From Thermoplasmata archaeon (GTDB lineage Archaea; Thermoplasmatota; Thermoplasmata; GCA-020350865), in NCBI GenBank assembly GCA_020350865.1, contig CP070726.1:432570-439019 (forward strand): DNA of 6,450 bases, written 5' to 3'. Below the pieces are notes generated by a model. It saw only the letters and a list, made by a program, of their open reading frames with translations, was not told the DNA's origin and did not search any database. Of the stretch, positions 1-6,044 are shown piece by piece (position 1 is the stretch's first letter; each line of letters begins with the position of its first letter). The position numbers and the translations under genes were made by a program.

Positions 1-3000
1 AGAGCAGGTACATCCAATACGAAGTCAACTTCACAAGAATCGCGGGACCGGAGCTGCCCAGGGTGGACGAGGTGAGGTTAAAGTACCACAGATACGCCCG
101 TAACGGCACCGTTGAGACGGAGGATTTCATTCCTGGCAATGCTATGAGTTGGGGGTTATTCAATTCCTCCAACATCGTACCTGTGAACACGAGCATAACA
201 TACTGGTGCTCTTCAGATTCGGGCGGCACATGGACGGAAATCCAGCCCGGTGACAATCTAAGTGTCCTGCCGGTTCCGAAAATCAGGTTCAGGGTGAACC
301 TTTCCACAAAGGACACGTCGATTTCGCCTGTTCTGCACCATATCAACCTTACCTTCACAAAGGATGACCTGATTCCGAGTGTCATAGTGAACACGGTAAA
401 CTACGGGCCTTTTAACTCGGACCCAGGCAGTATCATCAATGTGGATTTCGATGGATTGGGAGGTGCCGATCTGGATTGTGCTGAGTGGGACACGGACCCG
501 GGTTTCGGCTCGCCCGCAACCATTTTTTCGCTGAATGTGCCCCTGTACAGCACGGACTGGAGTGTTAACTGGTCAGGGCTGGCTGAGGGCTGGAATACAA
601 TTCACATCAGATGCTACGATCTCGTGGGTAATGTCAATGATACGGAAACCGTGTTCATCTTGAAAGACACCGTGATTCCCGAGGCGGTCTCCAACTTCAC
701 AGCCTGTGGCAATACCAGTACCTCCATCGTCCTCACCTGGGATGCCCAATCAGAGGGCGGCTCGGGATTTATGAACTACACCATATACTACAGCACGAGC
801 CCGGATGTGGACTGGAACGCCCAGGTCTGGAGCCACCTTGAGCAGGGAAACCTTACTTCCAATACCACTTGTTATGCCGAGGTTTTGGGCCTTTCTCAGA
901 ACACGACCTATTACTTCAAAATCATAGTCTTTGATAATGCCAATAACAACGGCTCGCTGGCAGAGGCTCAGGAGATATCAGTGAAAACCAACGGACACCC
1001 CCATATAGTGGGATTGGACATACTGGGGCATTCGGATGGAGAGCCCATCTATGCCGGGCTGACCTATGTCTGGCAGGTGGAAATATATGACCCCGATCAT
1101 GTGGCCGACCTGGATTATGTGGAGCTGATACTCGATCCCTCAGGTATCGGGATGAAACTCACCTGGACCGAGAGCAACGATACCTTCTGGAAGAGTTGGG
1201 ATCCCTGTTCCTACATATCACTTGTGAATCCCGATGCTGGAGGCAATGCCAACAACATTATTCTGGGTTTTGAATTCAGCATCGGATGGGAATTCGAGTA
1301 TGAAATACTCTATGAGCCCAGCATCACCATACGCGATAAAGAAGGCAGCATTGATTCTGCGACCTTTTACGCTGAAACATGGAGAGGGGAAAACGACCTG
1401 GAGTTTCAGGGGACACTTTCAGTAACAGGTGCATGGCAAGGTACGTTGACAGACGGGGATTGGGTCAAGGGAGGAGAGACCATCCGCTTGGAAGGCCTCA
1501 GCGTCGTATTCGAAGGCACCAACATATCTCCATCCGATTCGGACTTCGACATTGCTGTCTCGGATGATGATGGGGATATGTGGACAGACACACAGGGATC
1601 TTTGGATATGGATATAGTTGCCGACTCGACACATGATGATGAGGATATCCACAATATAGTAATAATAAACGTCACAAGCAGCAGTTCGGTTCCAAATATC
1701 ATGTTCACTGTCAAGGTGGATTGCTGTGTTCCCCTGGTGGAGGTGAATGCCCCCATATACGGACCGTTCAAATCCGACCCCCAAGACATAATCGATGTGG
1801 ACTTCCACTGCGGAATGGGTATGAACTCCACATTGGACACAGCGGAATACAGAATCGGTGCAGCCGGGCAGTGGAACAGCATATTCCAGCAGGATGCAGA
1901 TTATTACTCTGCGAACTGGCATGTTGACTGGGACGGGCTCTCATCTGGTTGGAACATCATCCACATCAGATGTTACGATCTCGTGGGAAACGTTAACAAC
2001 ACCCAATCTGTGGCCATCTTCAAAGGCAACCTGCCACCAGATGCTCCGTTTTTGATTGCACCTGCGAACAATACCGTTCAGATCTCTTGCCAGCCTGTAT
2101 TAAGCTGGGTCGAAACCCCCGATCCCAATGGAGACGAGATTCAGCTCTACATGCTTCAATGGTCAATATCGGAGAATTTCTCATTGGATGTGGAAAACAA
2201 AATAATCGCGGAAAATTCCTATGAACCAGTCCCGCCACTACTGGATAAAAGAAGCTACTTCTGGCGGGTGAAGGCCTTTGACGGGGAGAATTGGGGGGAT
2301 TACAGCGAGATATTCACGTTCTCCATAGATGTGTATTATTATCACCCAAGAATCACCGGAATGATACCCGATCAGGTGAAACCCGAGGACTTCGGATTCT
2401 GGAGCCTGGACCTCTCCGGTTATGCAGATGATTTCGACACCCCGCAGTCCCAGTTGAGATGGTATGTTACGGGAAGAAATGCCTCACTATTTCTGATATT
2501 CGACGAGAACACAACCAACCTTACATTCATCACCAAAGACAATGTCTTCGGCTGTGATGAGGTAATCCTGTGGGTGGAGGATGCGGAGGGTCACACCGAT
2601 TCCAGGCCATTATGGATCAACATAACCCCGGTCAATGATATGCCGGGTATCGAATCCATAGATCCGCTCATCATACATTACGATGCCCCCTACACCTATC
2701 ACTTCTTCAACTATGTAAGCGATTTAGAAACCCCAAAGGACCGCCTGACCCTGACCACTGATGAACCCCAATACACCGCTGTTGACGGGTTGAAGGTGAC
2801 CTTCACATATCCCAAGAGCATGCTCGGCCAAAGCGACACCGTTATTGTCACGGTCTGGGACGAGGACGGGGATTCGGCAGCAACAGTGGTGATAATCAAG
2901 ATAACCAGTGACTGGGTTCCCGAGCTGGTGGCCGAGCTGCCGGATATGGCTCTCCATGAGGGGGAATCCTTAACAGATGTATTCAATCTGGATGATTATT

Positions 3001-4808
3001 TCATGGATCCTGATGAGGACAGCCTCTACTATGTCACCGGGAACTCACATGTTAACATATTCATCAAGGGAAACCACAGCGTAGATGTGAGCGCACCCTT
3101 AAACTGGCACGGTATTGAATATGTGAGCTTCATTGCGCTGGACCCGCTAAAGGCCCGGGTGGAGGACATCGTTATGATCACGGTCATTCCGGTTAATGAC
3201 CCCCCGGTAATCGAGGATGTTCCGGACCTTGTTGTTCACTACAATGTCCCGTACATCTTTGACCTCACACCATATATCAGTGACCCGGACACCAAGCCGG
3301 GAGAATTAACACTGAGCACTCAGACGGGGAACATATCCTTTTCGGATATGAAAATGACCGTGACCTTTCCGGAGGATCAGTACGGAGCCATGATACCAGT
3401 GATCATTACGGTTTCGGATGGCATTGATGAGGATTTCGACACCATCGTCATAACCGTGTCTGATGACCATCCGCCCATTGCACTGGTGGAGAATCTGCCC
3501 CATGTGTGGTTCTACGAGGACTCGTCATATACAACGGCCTGGAGCCTTCATAGTTATTTCATGGATTCAGACCCCGAGGACACCCTCTTTTATATCAACA
3601 CCACGGGAGGTTTTGATATATTAATCGACCAGGCCTTGGGAACCATATATTTCTCCCCTCCAACAAATTGGTGGGGCACGCTGTCCACTAACATTAGGGC
3701 CATTGACCCGCACGGAGCTATTGCCGAGACACCGATGCTCGTTTCGGTGATGCCTGTAAACGATCCTCCCACCATCGGCCCCATTCCCGATCAGAGGTAC
3801 GGTACGGGACAGTCCTGGGTGCTTGATCTGAGAGACTATGTGAAGGATATTGACAATGACGACATTAACTTCACTGACCTTGAGGTGAGGGTCATTTCCA
3901 GATATCCCGAAAGCGTCTCACCAGTTGGGCACTTCATTATTTTCGAATATCCATTAGGTGTCAAGCACGACGAGGTGACGATCACTGTAAGCGACGGTAT
4001 TAACGAAACCTCGCAGTCGTTTTTTGTTGTTTTGAGTTCCGAACCAGAGAAGTCCTTTCTCAGCCAGATATCCTGGATTTGGTGGTTGTTGCCTTTGATT
4101 GCGGCCTTGGTATTGGGCCTGATTTTTGCCTACCGAAGATCTCCAAAAGAGGAGGCCGTGGTCATCGAGGATATGTTCCTTGTGGATAAGAACGGCATAC
4201 TGATCAAACATGCGACGAGAAGGCTAAGACCCAATATCGACAACGATATGCTCGCCGGAATGCTCACAGCCGTGCAGATGTTCATTGAGGATACGTTCAA
4301 ATACAGCGATGACACCACGGCGTTGAAATCGCTGGAATTCGGGAACAAGGCACTCATGATCGAGAGAGGCATGTATTCATACCTGGCGATAATCCACTCG
4401 GGTGAATTGTCAGAGCCCGCAAAGGATAGTATCCGGGAATGGTTGAATGATTTTGAGAAACGGAATGCCGCATCCCTGGAGAACTGGAACGGTGACGCCA
4501 CAAGATTCGATGGTTTGGACGAGGAATTCCACAGGATATTCCGATCCAGTATCAACAGGTCCGGCCGAAAAGGGCAAAAAGCTCCTAAATCCACCGTGAA
4601 TTCATCGAAAACAAGCGGACATAGGATAAAAAATTCAGTGAGTACACAATCGGAATCCCAGATCCCACTGCTGACATTGAATATGGAAGAGAAAATATTG
4701 TATGATGCCTCTGATGCGAATTTGGTTGAAACGGAGGATAGGGGCCGCTCAAATACCATGGGATCCCAAGGTTCCTCTCGCAATTTGCCGGAAGGCGAGG
4801 AAGGATAA
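1..4808 (+). CDS. Giant membrane-anchored multidomain surface protein (adhesin- or receptor-like), 5' partial
   Basis: The frame is open from base 3 with no stop, and the 20 codons before the GTG at 63 read as the same kind of beta-domain sequence, so the gene starts outside the window; it ends at TAA 4806-4808. The visible part is about 1600 residues. Order: N-terminal beta module (to about 97), Ig-like copy A1 (104-201), fibronectin III-like domain (203-309), unassigned region (about 312-553), Ig-like copy A2 (557-654), second fibronectin III-like domain (658-757), six Ig/cadherin-like repeats (764-1328), one transmembrane helix (1336-1357) followed by RRSPK, a cytoplasmic alpha/beta domain (1366-1493) and a polar tail. 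About 30 N-x-S/T sequons lie before the helix, fitting an exported glycoprotein with its C-terminus inside. Cysteines occur only up to residue 831. The architecture is clear; the role in adhesion, cell-surface structure or signalling is inferred. The signal peptide is not in the window. Confidence 0.9.
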   Translation, partial: SRYIQYEVNFTRIAGPELPRVDEVRLKYHRYARNGTVETEDFIPGNAMSWGLFNSSNIVPVNTSITYWCSSDSGGTWTEIQPGDNLSVLPVPKIRFRVNLSTKDTSISPVLHHINLTFTKDDLIPSVIVNTVNYGPFNSDPGSIINVDFDGLGGADLDCAEWDTDPGFGSPATIFSLNVPLYSTDWSVNWSGLAEGWNTIHIRCYDLVGNVNDTETVFILKDTVIPEAVSNFTACGNTSTSIVLTWDAQSEGGSGFMNYTIYYSTSPDVDWNAQVWSHLEQGNLTSNTTCYAEVLGLSQNTTYYFKIIVFDNANNNGSLAEAQEISVKTNGHPHIVGLDILGHSDGEPIYAGLTYVWQVEIYDPDHVADLDYVELILDPSGIGMKLTWTESNDTFWKSWDPCSYISLVNPDAGGNANNIILGFEFSIGWEFEYEILYEPSITIRDKEGSIDSATFYAETWRGENDLEFQGTLSVTGAWQGTLTDGDWVKGGETIRLEGLSVVFEGTNISPSDSDFDIAVSDDDGDMWTDTQGSLDMDIVADSTHDDEDIHNIVIINVTSSSSVPNIMFTVKVDCCVPLVEVNAPIYGPFKSDPQDIIDVDFHCGMGMNSTLDTAEYRIGAAGQWNSIFQQDADYYSANWHVDWDGLSSGWNIIHIRCYDLVGNVNNTQSVAIFKGNLPPDAPFLIAPANNTVQISCQPVLSWVETPDPNGDEIQLYMLQWSISENFSLDVENKIIAENSYEPVPPLLDKRSYFWRVKAFDGENWGDYSEIFTFSIDVYYYHPRITGMIPDQVKPEDFGFWSLDLSGYADDFDTPQSQLRWYVTGRNASLFLIFDENTTNLTFITKDNVFGCDEVILWVEDAEGHTDSRPLWINITPVNDMPGIESIDPLIIHYDAPYTYHFFNYVSDLETPKDRLTLTTDEPQYTAVDGLKVTFTYPKSMLGQSDTVIVTVWDEDGDSAATVVIIKITSDWVPELVAELPDMALHEGESLTDVFNLDDYFMDPDEDSLYYVTGNSHVNIFIKGNHSVDVSAPLNWHGIEYVSFIALDPLKARVEDIVMITVIPVNDPPVIEDVPDLVVHYNVPYIFDLTPYISDPDTKPGELTLSTQTGNISFSDMKMTVTFPEDQYGAMIPVIITVSDGIDEDFDTIVITVSDDHPPIALVENLPHVWFYEDSSYTTAWSLHSYFMDSDPEDTLFYINTTGGFDILIDQALGTIYFSPPTNWWGTLSTNIRAIDPHGAIAETPMLVSVMPVNDPPTIGPIPDQRYGTGQSWVLDLRDYVKDIDNDDINFTDLEVRVISRYPESVSPVGHFIIFEYPLGVKHDEVTITVSDGINETSQSFFVVLSSEPEKSFLSQISWIWWLLPLIAALVLGLIFAYRRSPKEEAVVIEDMFLVDKNGILIKHATRRLRPNIDNDMLAGMLTAVQMFIEDTFKYSDDTTALKSLEFGNKALMIERGMYSYLAIIHSGELSEPAKDSIREWLNDFEKRNAASLENWNGDATRFDGLDEEFHRIFRSSINRSGRKGQKAPKSTVNSSKTSGHRIKNSVSTQSESQIPLLTLNMEEKILYDASDANLVETEDRGRSNTMGSQGSSRNLPEGEEG
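3..353 (+). repeat. N-terminal beta module, end of one copy and one further copy, with Asp-box-like motif
   Basis: The first codons read RYIQYEVNFTR and, about 90 residues later, KIRFRVNLSTKDTSISPVL appears. Both fit a pattern of aromatic-rich strand, a short S/T/D turn, a P-V or P-x-V step and a final hydrophobic strand (EVRLKY, HINLTF). I read this as the end of one module followed by a full second one, so the window opens inside a tandem array. Residues 50-57 (SSDSGGTW) match the Asp-box pattern S-x-D-x-G-x-T-W, a beta-hairpin motif known from BNR/sialidase repeats; a single copy does not imply enzymatic activity. The exact domain family is not recognised. Confidence 0.55.
372..665 (+). 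repeat. Ig-like module, copy A1
   Basis: Residues 104-201. It begins with a V-x-V-N strand followed by YGPFNSDP and INVDF, and ends with GW-N-x-IHIRCYDLVGNVN and a V-F-I-L strand. The closing D-x-x-GN-x-x-x-T pattern is typical of bacterial/archaeal Ig-like domains that follow the chain with 'the body's own' T-x-x-V-x-I-D ending. C139 and C184 could form an internal disulfide; this is inferred. A second copy lies about 453 residues further on. Confidence 0.75.
669..989 (+). other. Fibronectin type III-like domain 1 (within the surface protein)
   Basis: Residues 203-309. Fibronectin III hallmarks are visible: a P-x-A-V-x-N-F opening strand, S-I-V-L-T-W (Trp of strand B), NYTIYYS (strand C), then L-x-x-NTTYYFKIIVFD (the Tyr-rich F strand) and a closing ISVKT strand. 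It carries six or more N-x-S/T sequons, so it is probably glycosylated. In secreted prokaryotic proteins such domains usually act as spacers or as protein- or glycan-contact modules. Confidence 0.75.
996..1721 (+). other. Unassigned extracellular region of the surface protein
   Basis: Residues about 312-553, between fibronectin III-like domain 1 and Ig-like copy A2. I do not recognise a family. It is predicted beta-rich and contains two acidic stretches: DPDHVADLD near 343-351, and residues 491-503, where DSDFD is followed by the run DDDGD. The second resembles a calcium-binding loop and ends in a partial Asp-box-like S-D-D-D-G-D-M-W. The region near 435-485 (TW...LEFQGTL, W-x-GTL-T-D-GDWV, ETIRLEG) looks like one further beta domain. 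Function unknown. Confidence 0.5.
1731..2024 (+). repeat. Ig-like module, copy A2
   Basis: Residues 557-654, clearly homologous to copy A1: V-x-VN, YGPFKSDP, IIDVDF, then GWN-I-IHIRCYDLVGNVN at the end. Over the best-conserved stretch (588-644 against 1947-2003) 17 of 19 residues match, with 44 of 57 bases identical and most differences at third codon positions. The Cys of HIRC is conserved (C636); its possible partner is C583, which does not align with C139 of A1, so the disulfide layout may differ. Confidence 0.8.
2034..2333 (+). other. Fibronectin type III-like domain 2 (within the surface protein)
   Basis: Residues 658-757. PPDAP opens the domain, followed by PVLSW, DPNGDEIQLYMLQWS, a central variable part, then SYFWRVKAFDGENWGDYSE and a closing FTFSI strand. 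The Y-F-W-R-V-K-A-x-D-G-x-x-x-G-x-Y-S ending is typical of a prokaryotic extracellular fibronectin III variant. It joins Ig-like copy A2 to the repeat array. Confidence 0.7.
2352..4046 (+). repeat. Array of six Ig/cadherin-like repeats in two alternating subtypes
   Basis: Residues 764-1328 hold six domains of about 90-99 residues, roughly 764-859, 860-950, 951-1046, 1047-1135, 1136-1234 and 1235-1328. Boundaries are marked by PVND-x-P (857, 1043 and 1231) or by SDxxxP (949, 1133). Odd repeats share an acidic start (ED or EGES), DYF/SYF-MD-D near the middle, an N-W-x-G motif and a closing PVND. Even repeats share HY-x-x-PY-x-F or its equivalent, Y-V/I-x-D, a T-F/F-E-YP strand and V-x-ITVSDG. 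The pattern is that of Big/cadherin-like stalks, where the acidic linkers commonly bind calcium; calcium binding here is inferred. No cysteine occurs after residue 831. Confidence 0.85.
4068..4133 (+). other. Single C-terminal transmembrane helix of the surface protein
   Basis: Residues 1336-1357 (ISWIWWLLPLIAALVLGLIFAY) form one uninterrupted hydrophobic stretch with an aromatic outer border (W1338, W1340, W1341) and a basic inner border (R1358, R1359, K1362). This is a positive-inside signal that puts the large N-terminal part outside and the C-terminal 220 residues inside. No LPXTG- or PGF-like sorting motif is present, so anchoring is by the helix itself. Confidence 0.93.
4158..4541 (+). 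other. Cytoplasmic alpha/beta domain of the surface protein, roadblock/longin-like by topology
   Basis: Residues 1366-1493. The predicted order is strand (IEDMFLVDKNG), strand (ILIKHATRR), helix (about 1393-1412), then strands near LKSLEFGN, ALMIERG and YSYLAIIHSG, and a long helix (about 1451-1467). This beta-beta-alpha-beta-beta-beta-alpha order matches the roadblock/LC7 and longin group, whose members act as small-GTPase regulators or dimerising scaffolds. The opening 'strand-DKNG-strand' also fits. From memory, similar C-terminal domains occur on other archaeal surface proteins; I cannot check this here. There are no kinase, HAMP or receiver motifs. Confidence 0.55.
4542..4805 (+). other. 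Polar, probably disordered C-terminal tail of the surface protein
   Basis: Residues 1494-1581 are rich in S, N, K, R and G. The first half is strongly basic (SGRKGQKAPKS, SGHRIKN) and the end is acidic (EGEEG). A short more hydrophobic patch, IPLLTLNMEEKILYDA (1534-1549), could be a binding motif. No family recognised. Confidence 0.6.
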
Positions 4809-4902
4809 GGAACAATGATATGAAGAATATCTCGAGAAATGGGACGGGGATTTGGAGGATCTTGTAGGGATCGAAGATCATCTCAGTGCACTGCTTTGAT
4901 GT
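4809..4902. other. Convergent 3' intergenic region without a clear terminator
   Basis: This 94-base stretch separates the facing stop codons of the surface protein gene (TAA, 4806-4808) and the deoxyhypusine synthase gene (TAG on the minus strand, 4903-4905). There is no T-run on either strand of the kind that ends archaeal transcripts. Two symmetric elements are present: a weak inverted repeat, GATCTT 4858-4863 with AAGATC 4874-4879 (six pairs, 10-base loop), and the perfect 10-base palindrome CAGTGCACTG at 4884-4893. Either could be chance. Confidence 0.5.
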
Positions 4903-5943
4903 CTAGAAACGAAAGGCCAGCCTGGATCTCTTGATAATGTCCTTATTTCCGTTCAGATACCCGAATATCAAAGGCAGCCCTATGGACGCCTCGGAATACA
5001 CCATGGCCTTTCGTGCATCGCCTTTTACCTTGCCCCAGGCTATTGCCTCACCGAGGGTGCTGCCGGACAGGCCGCCGTCCATTGGTATGGCAGTGGATAT
5101 CTGGATTGCGTACTTGTGACCCCCCACGGATGCCCCGAAATCGAAATTTGCCATGACTATGGCGTCGTTGATGAAGTTCTTGGGCACGCCTCCACCTATG
5201 TAGACGGCCCCGGTGCTCTCGGCCTTGAGAATGATCTGCACCATCTCGTAGTTGTCCTTTATGGAATCGATGGTCATCTTGGGCTTGTCCTTGTTGTTTA
5301 CCCAGTATTTTGTAAGGCCGATGCCTATTGAGGAGTCGTTCAGGGCAGGTACAAACACCGGGGTGTTGGTATCGTAACATGCCTTCAAAAGGGAACCTTC
5401 GTCCTCGATATCCCTTGATAACTCCCTTAGAAACTCCCTGCTCGAGTAGTTGCCGGGTTTGATATTCTTCTGGGTGTATTTATCGATGTAGTCATCTGCC
5501 TTGAAAAAGAGGAGGTCGTCTGAAAAGACATCGTAGATCCTGTTGATCCTCAGTTCCCTCAATTTCTTATCGTTCACATTCTTGCTTTTCCCGTGGTAGT
5601 GCTCCCCTCCCATGGCATACAGAAGGTCCTGGTACACTATAGCACCCGTGGATACCAGCGCATCCACCATATTCTTTTTGACAATATCGGCAAGAACATT
5701 TCTCAGACCCGCGGCGATGAGGGGGCCGGTAAGGCCCATGAATATTACGGGCCTCTCCTTGTCTGTGAGCATCTTCTGCCATGTCTTTGCCGCATTGCCG
5801 ATGTTTCTTGCCTGGATGGACATACCCGAGAAGTTATCCACAAGCTCCCGAACGGTCATCCTGTCGTGAACCTGGATCTGGCTTACAGGGGTGTGCATGA
5901 GCTTTTTTCTTTCCTTTGTGAACTGAGGGTCGTTTTCGTCCAT
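4903..5943 (-). CDS. dys: Deoxyhypusine synthase family protein
   Basis: A 346-residue protein of the usual family length. Deoxyhypusine synthase moves the aminobutyl group of spermidine, with NAD, to one lysine of translation factor aIF5A in the cytoplasm, the first step of hypusine formation. Visible motifs: MTVRELVDNFSGMS (29-42), LVSTGAIVYQDLL (96-108) of the NAD site, INRIYDVF (133-140), PALNDSSIG (199-207), GGGVPKNF (250-257) and the catalytic signature GEAIAWGK (298-305), where K305 corresponds to human Lys329. By alignment from memory, several spermidine contacts of the human enzyme differ: Asp243 to I207, His288 to N256, Asp316 to L292; NAD contact Asp342 is E318. Many prokaryotic members also have GGLSG there, so substrate choice (deoxyhypusine or homospermidine synthesis) is not certain. 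The start at 5943 leaves a normal N-terminus; M16 is an alternative. The gene converges on the surface protein gene and diverges from the oxidoreductase. Confidence 0.88.
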   Translation of the reverse strand: MDENDPQFTKERKKLMHTPVSQIQVHDRMTVRELVDNFSGMSIQARNIGNAAKTWQKMLTDKERPVIFMGLTGPLIAAGLRNVLADIVKKNMVDALVSTGAIVYQDLLYAMGGEHYHGKSKNVNDKKLRELRINRIYDVFSDDLLFFKADDYIDKYTQKNIKPGNYSSREFLRELSRDIEDEGSLLKACYDTNTPVFVPALNDSSIGIGLTKYWVNNKDKPKMTIDSIKDNYEMVQIILKAESTGAVYIGGGVPKNFINDAIVMANFDFGASVGGHKYAIQISTAIPMDGGLSGSTLGEAIAWGKVKGDARKAMVYSEASIGLPLIFGYLNGNKDIIKRSRLAFRF

Positions 5944-5979
5944 GGTACCACTTTAAGGAAGGGTAATAGAGGCAACTTC

Positions 5980-5990
5980 AATAAAGTTTA
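5980..5990 (-). promoter_or_regulatory. Possible TATA box for the deoxyhypusine synthase gene
   Basis: Read on the minus strand the bases are TAAACTTTATT, an AT-rich box about 42 bases before the ATG at 5943. A start about 26 bases downstream would leave a leader of some 16 bases. The leader before the ATG (ending TTAAAGTGGTACC) has no good Shine-Dalgarno match. A weaker alternative is TCTATTA near 5964-5970, which would give a nearly leaderless transcript. Confidence 0.35.
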
Positions 5991-6007
5991 CTGATAAGGA
6001 GAATATT

Positions 6008-6025
6008 CAAAATCCATAAATATGG
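6008..6025 (+). promoter_or_regulatory. TATA box with upstream purine stretch, leaderless promoter of the oxidoreductase gene
   Basis: The core ATAAATAT (6016-6023) is centred 25-26 bases before the ATG at 6045, which is the usual TATA-to-start distance in archaea, so transcription would begin at or next to the start codon. The A-rich AAAATCC just before it occupies the position of the TFB recognition element. The bases between box and ATG (TGTTTTCCAATTCC) are pyrimidine-rich and hold no Shine-Dalgarno sequence, which fits a leaderless mRNA. Confidence 0.65.
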
Positions 6026-6044
6026 CCACCTGTTTTCCAATTCC

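Noticed and set aside
63..65. GTG at 63 as the true start of the surface protein
   Set aside because: The frame is open upstream with domain-like sequence and no signal peptide follows the GTG.
1406..1922. Two overlapping minus-strand open frames of 158 and 167 codons
   Set aside because: Both are antisense to the ectodomain, they overlap each other, and neither has protein-like features; the plus strand frame has clear domain repeats here.
4130..4783. Open frame of 217 codons on the minus strand opposite the cytoplasmic domain
   Set aside because: It lies fully antisense to a well-supported coding sequence, has a serine- and phenylalanine-rich composition typical of a mirror frame, and shows no recognisable motif or promoter.
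4820..4867. Fifteen-codon open frame just after the surface protein gene
   Set aside because: Too short, no ribosome binding site and no conserved features; expected by chance.
5593..5994. Plus-strand open frames of 133 and 85 codons across the 5' half of the deoxyhypusine synthase gene
   Set aside because: They are antisense to a gene with strong family motifs and encode no recognisable domain.
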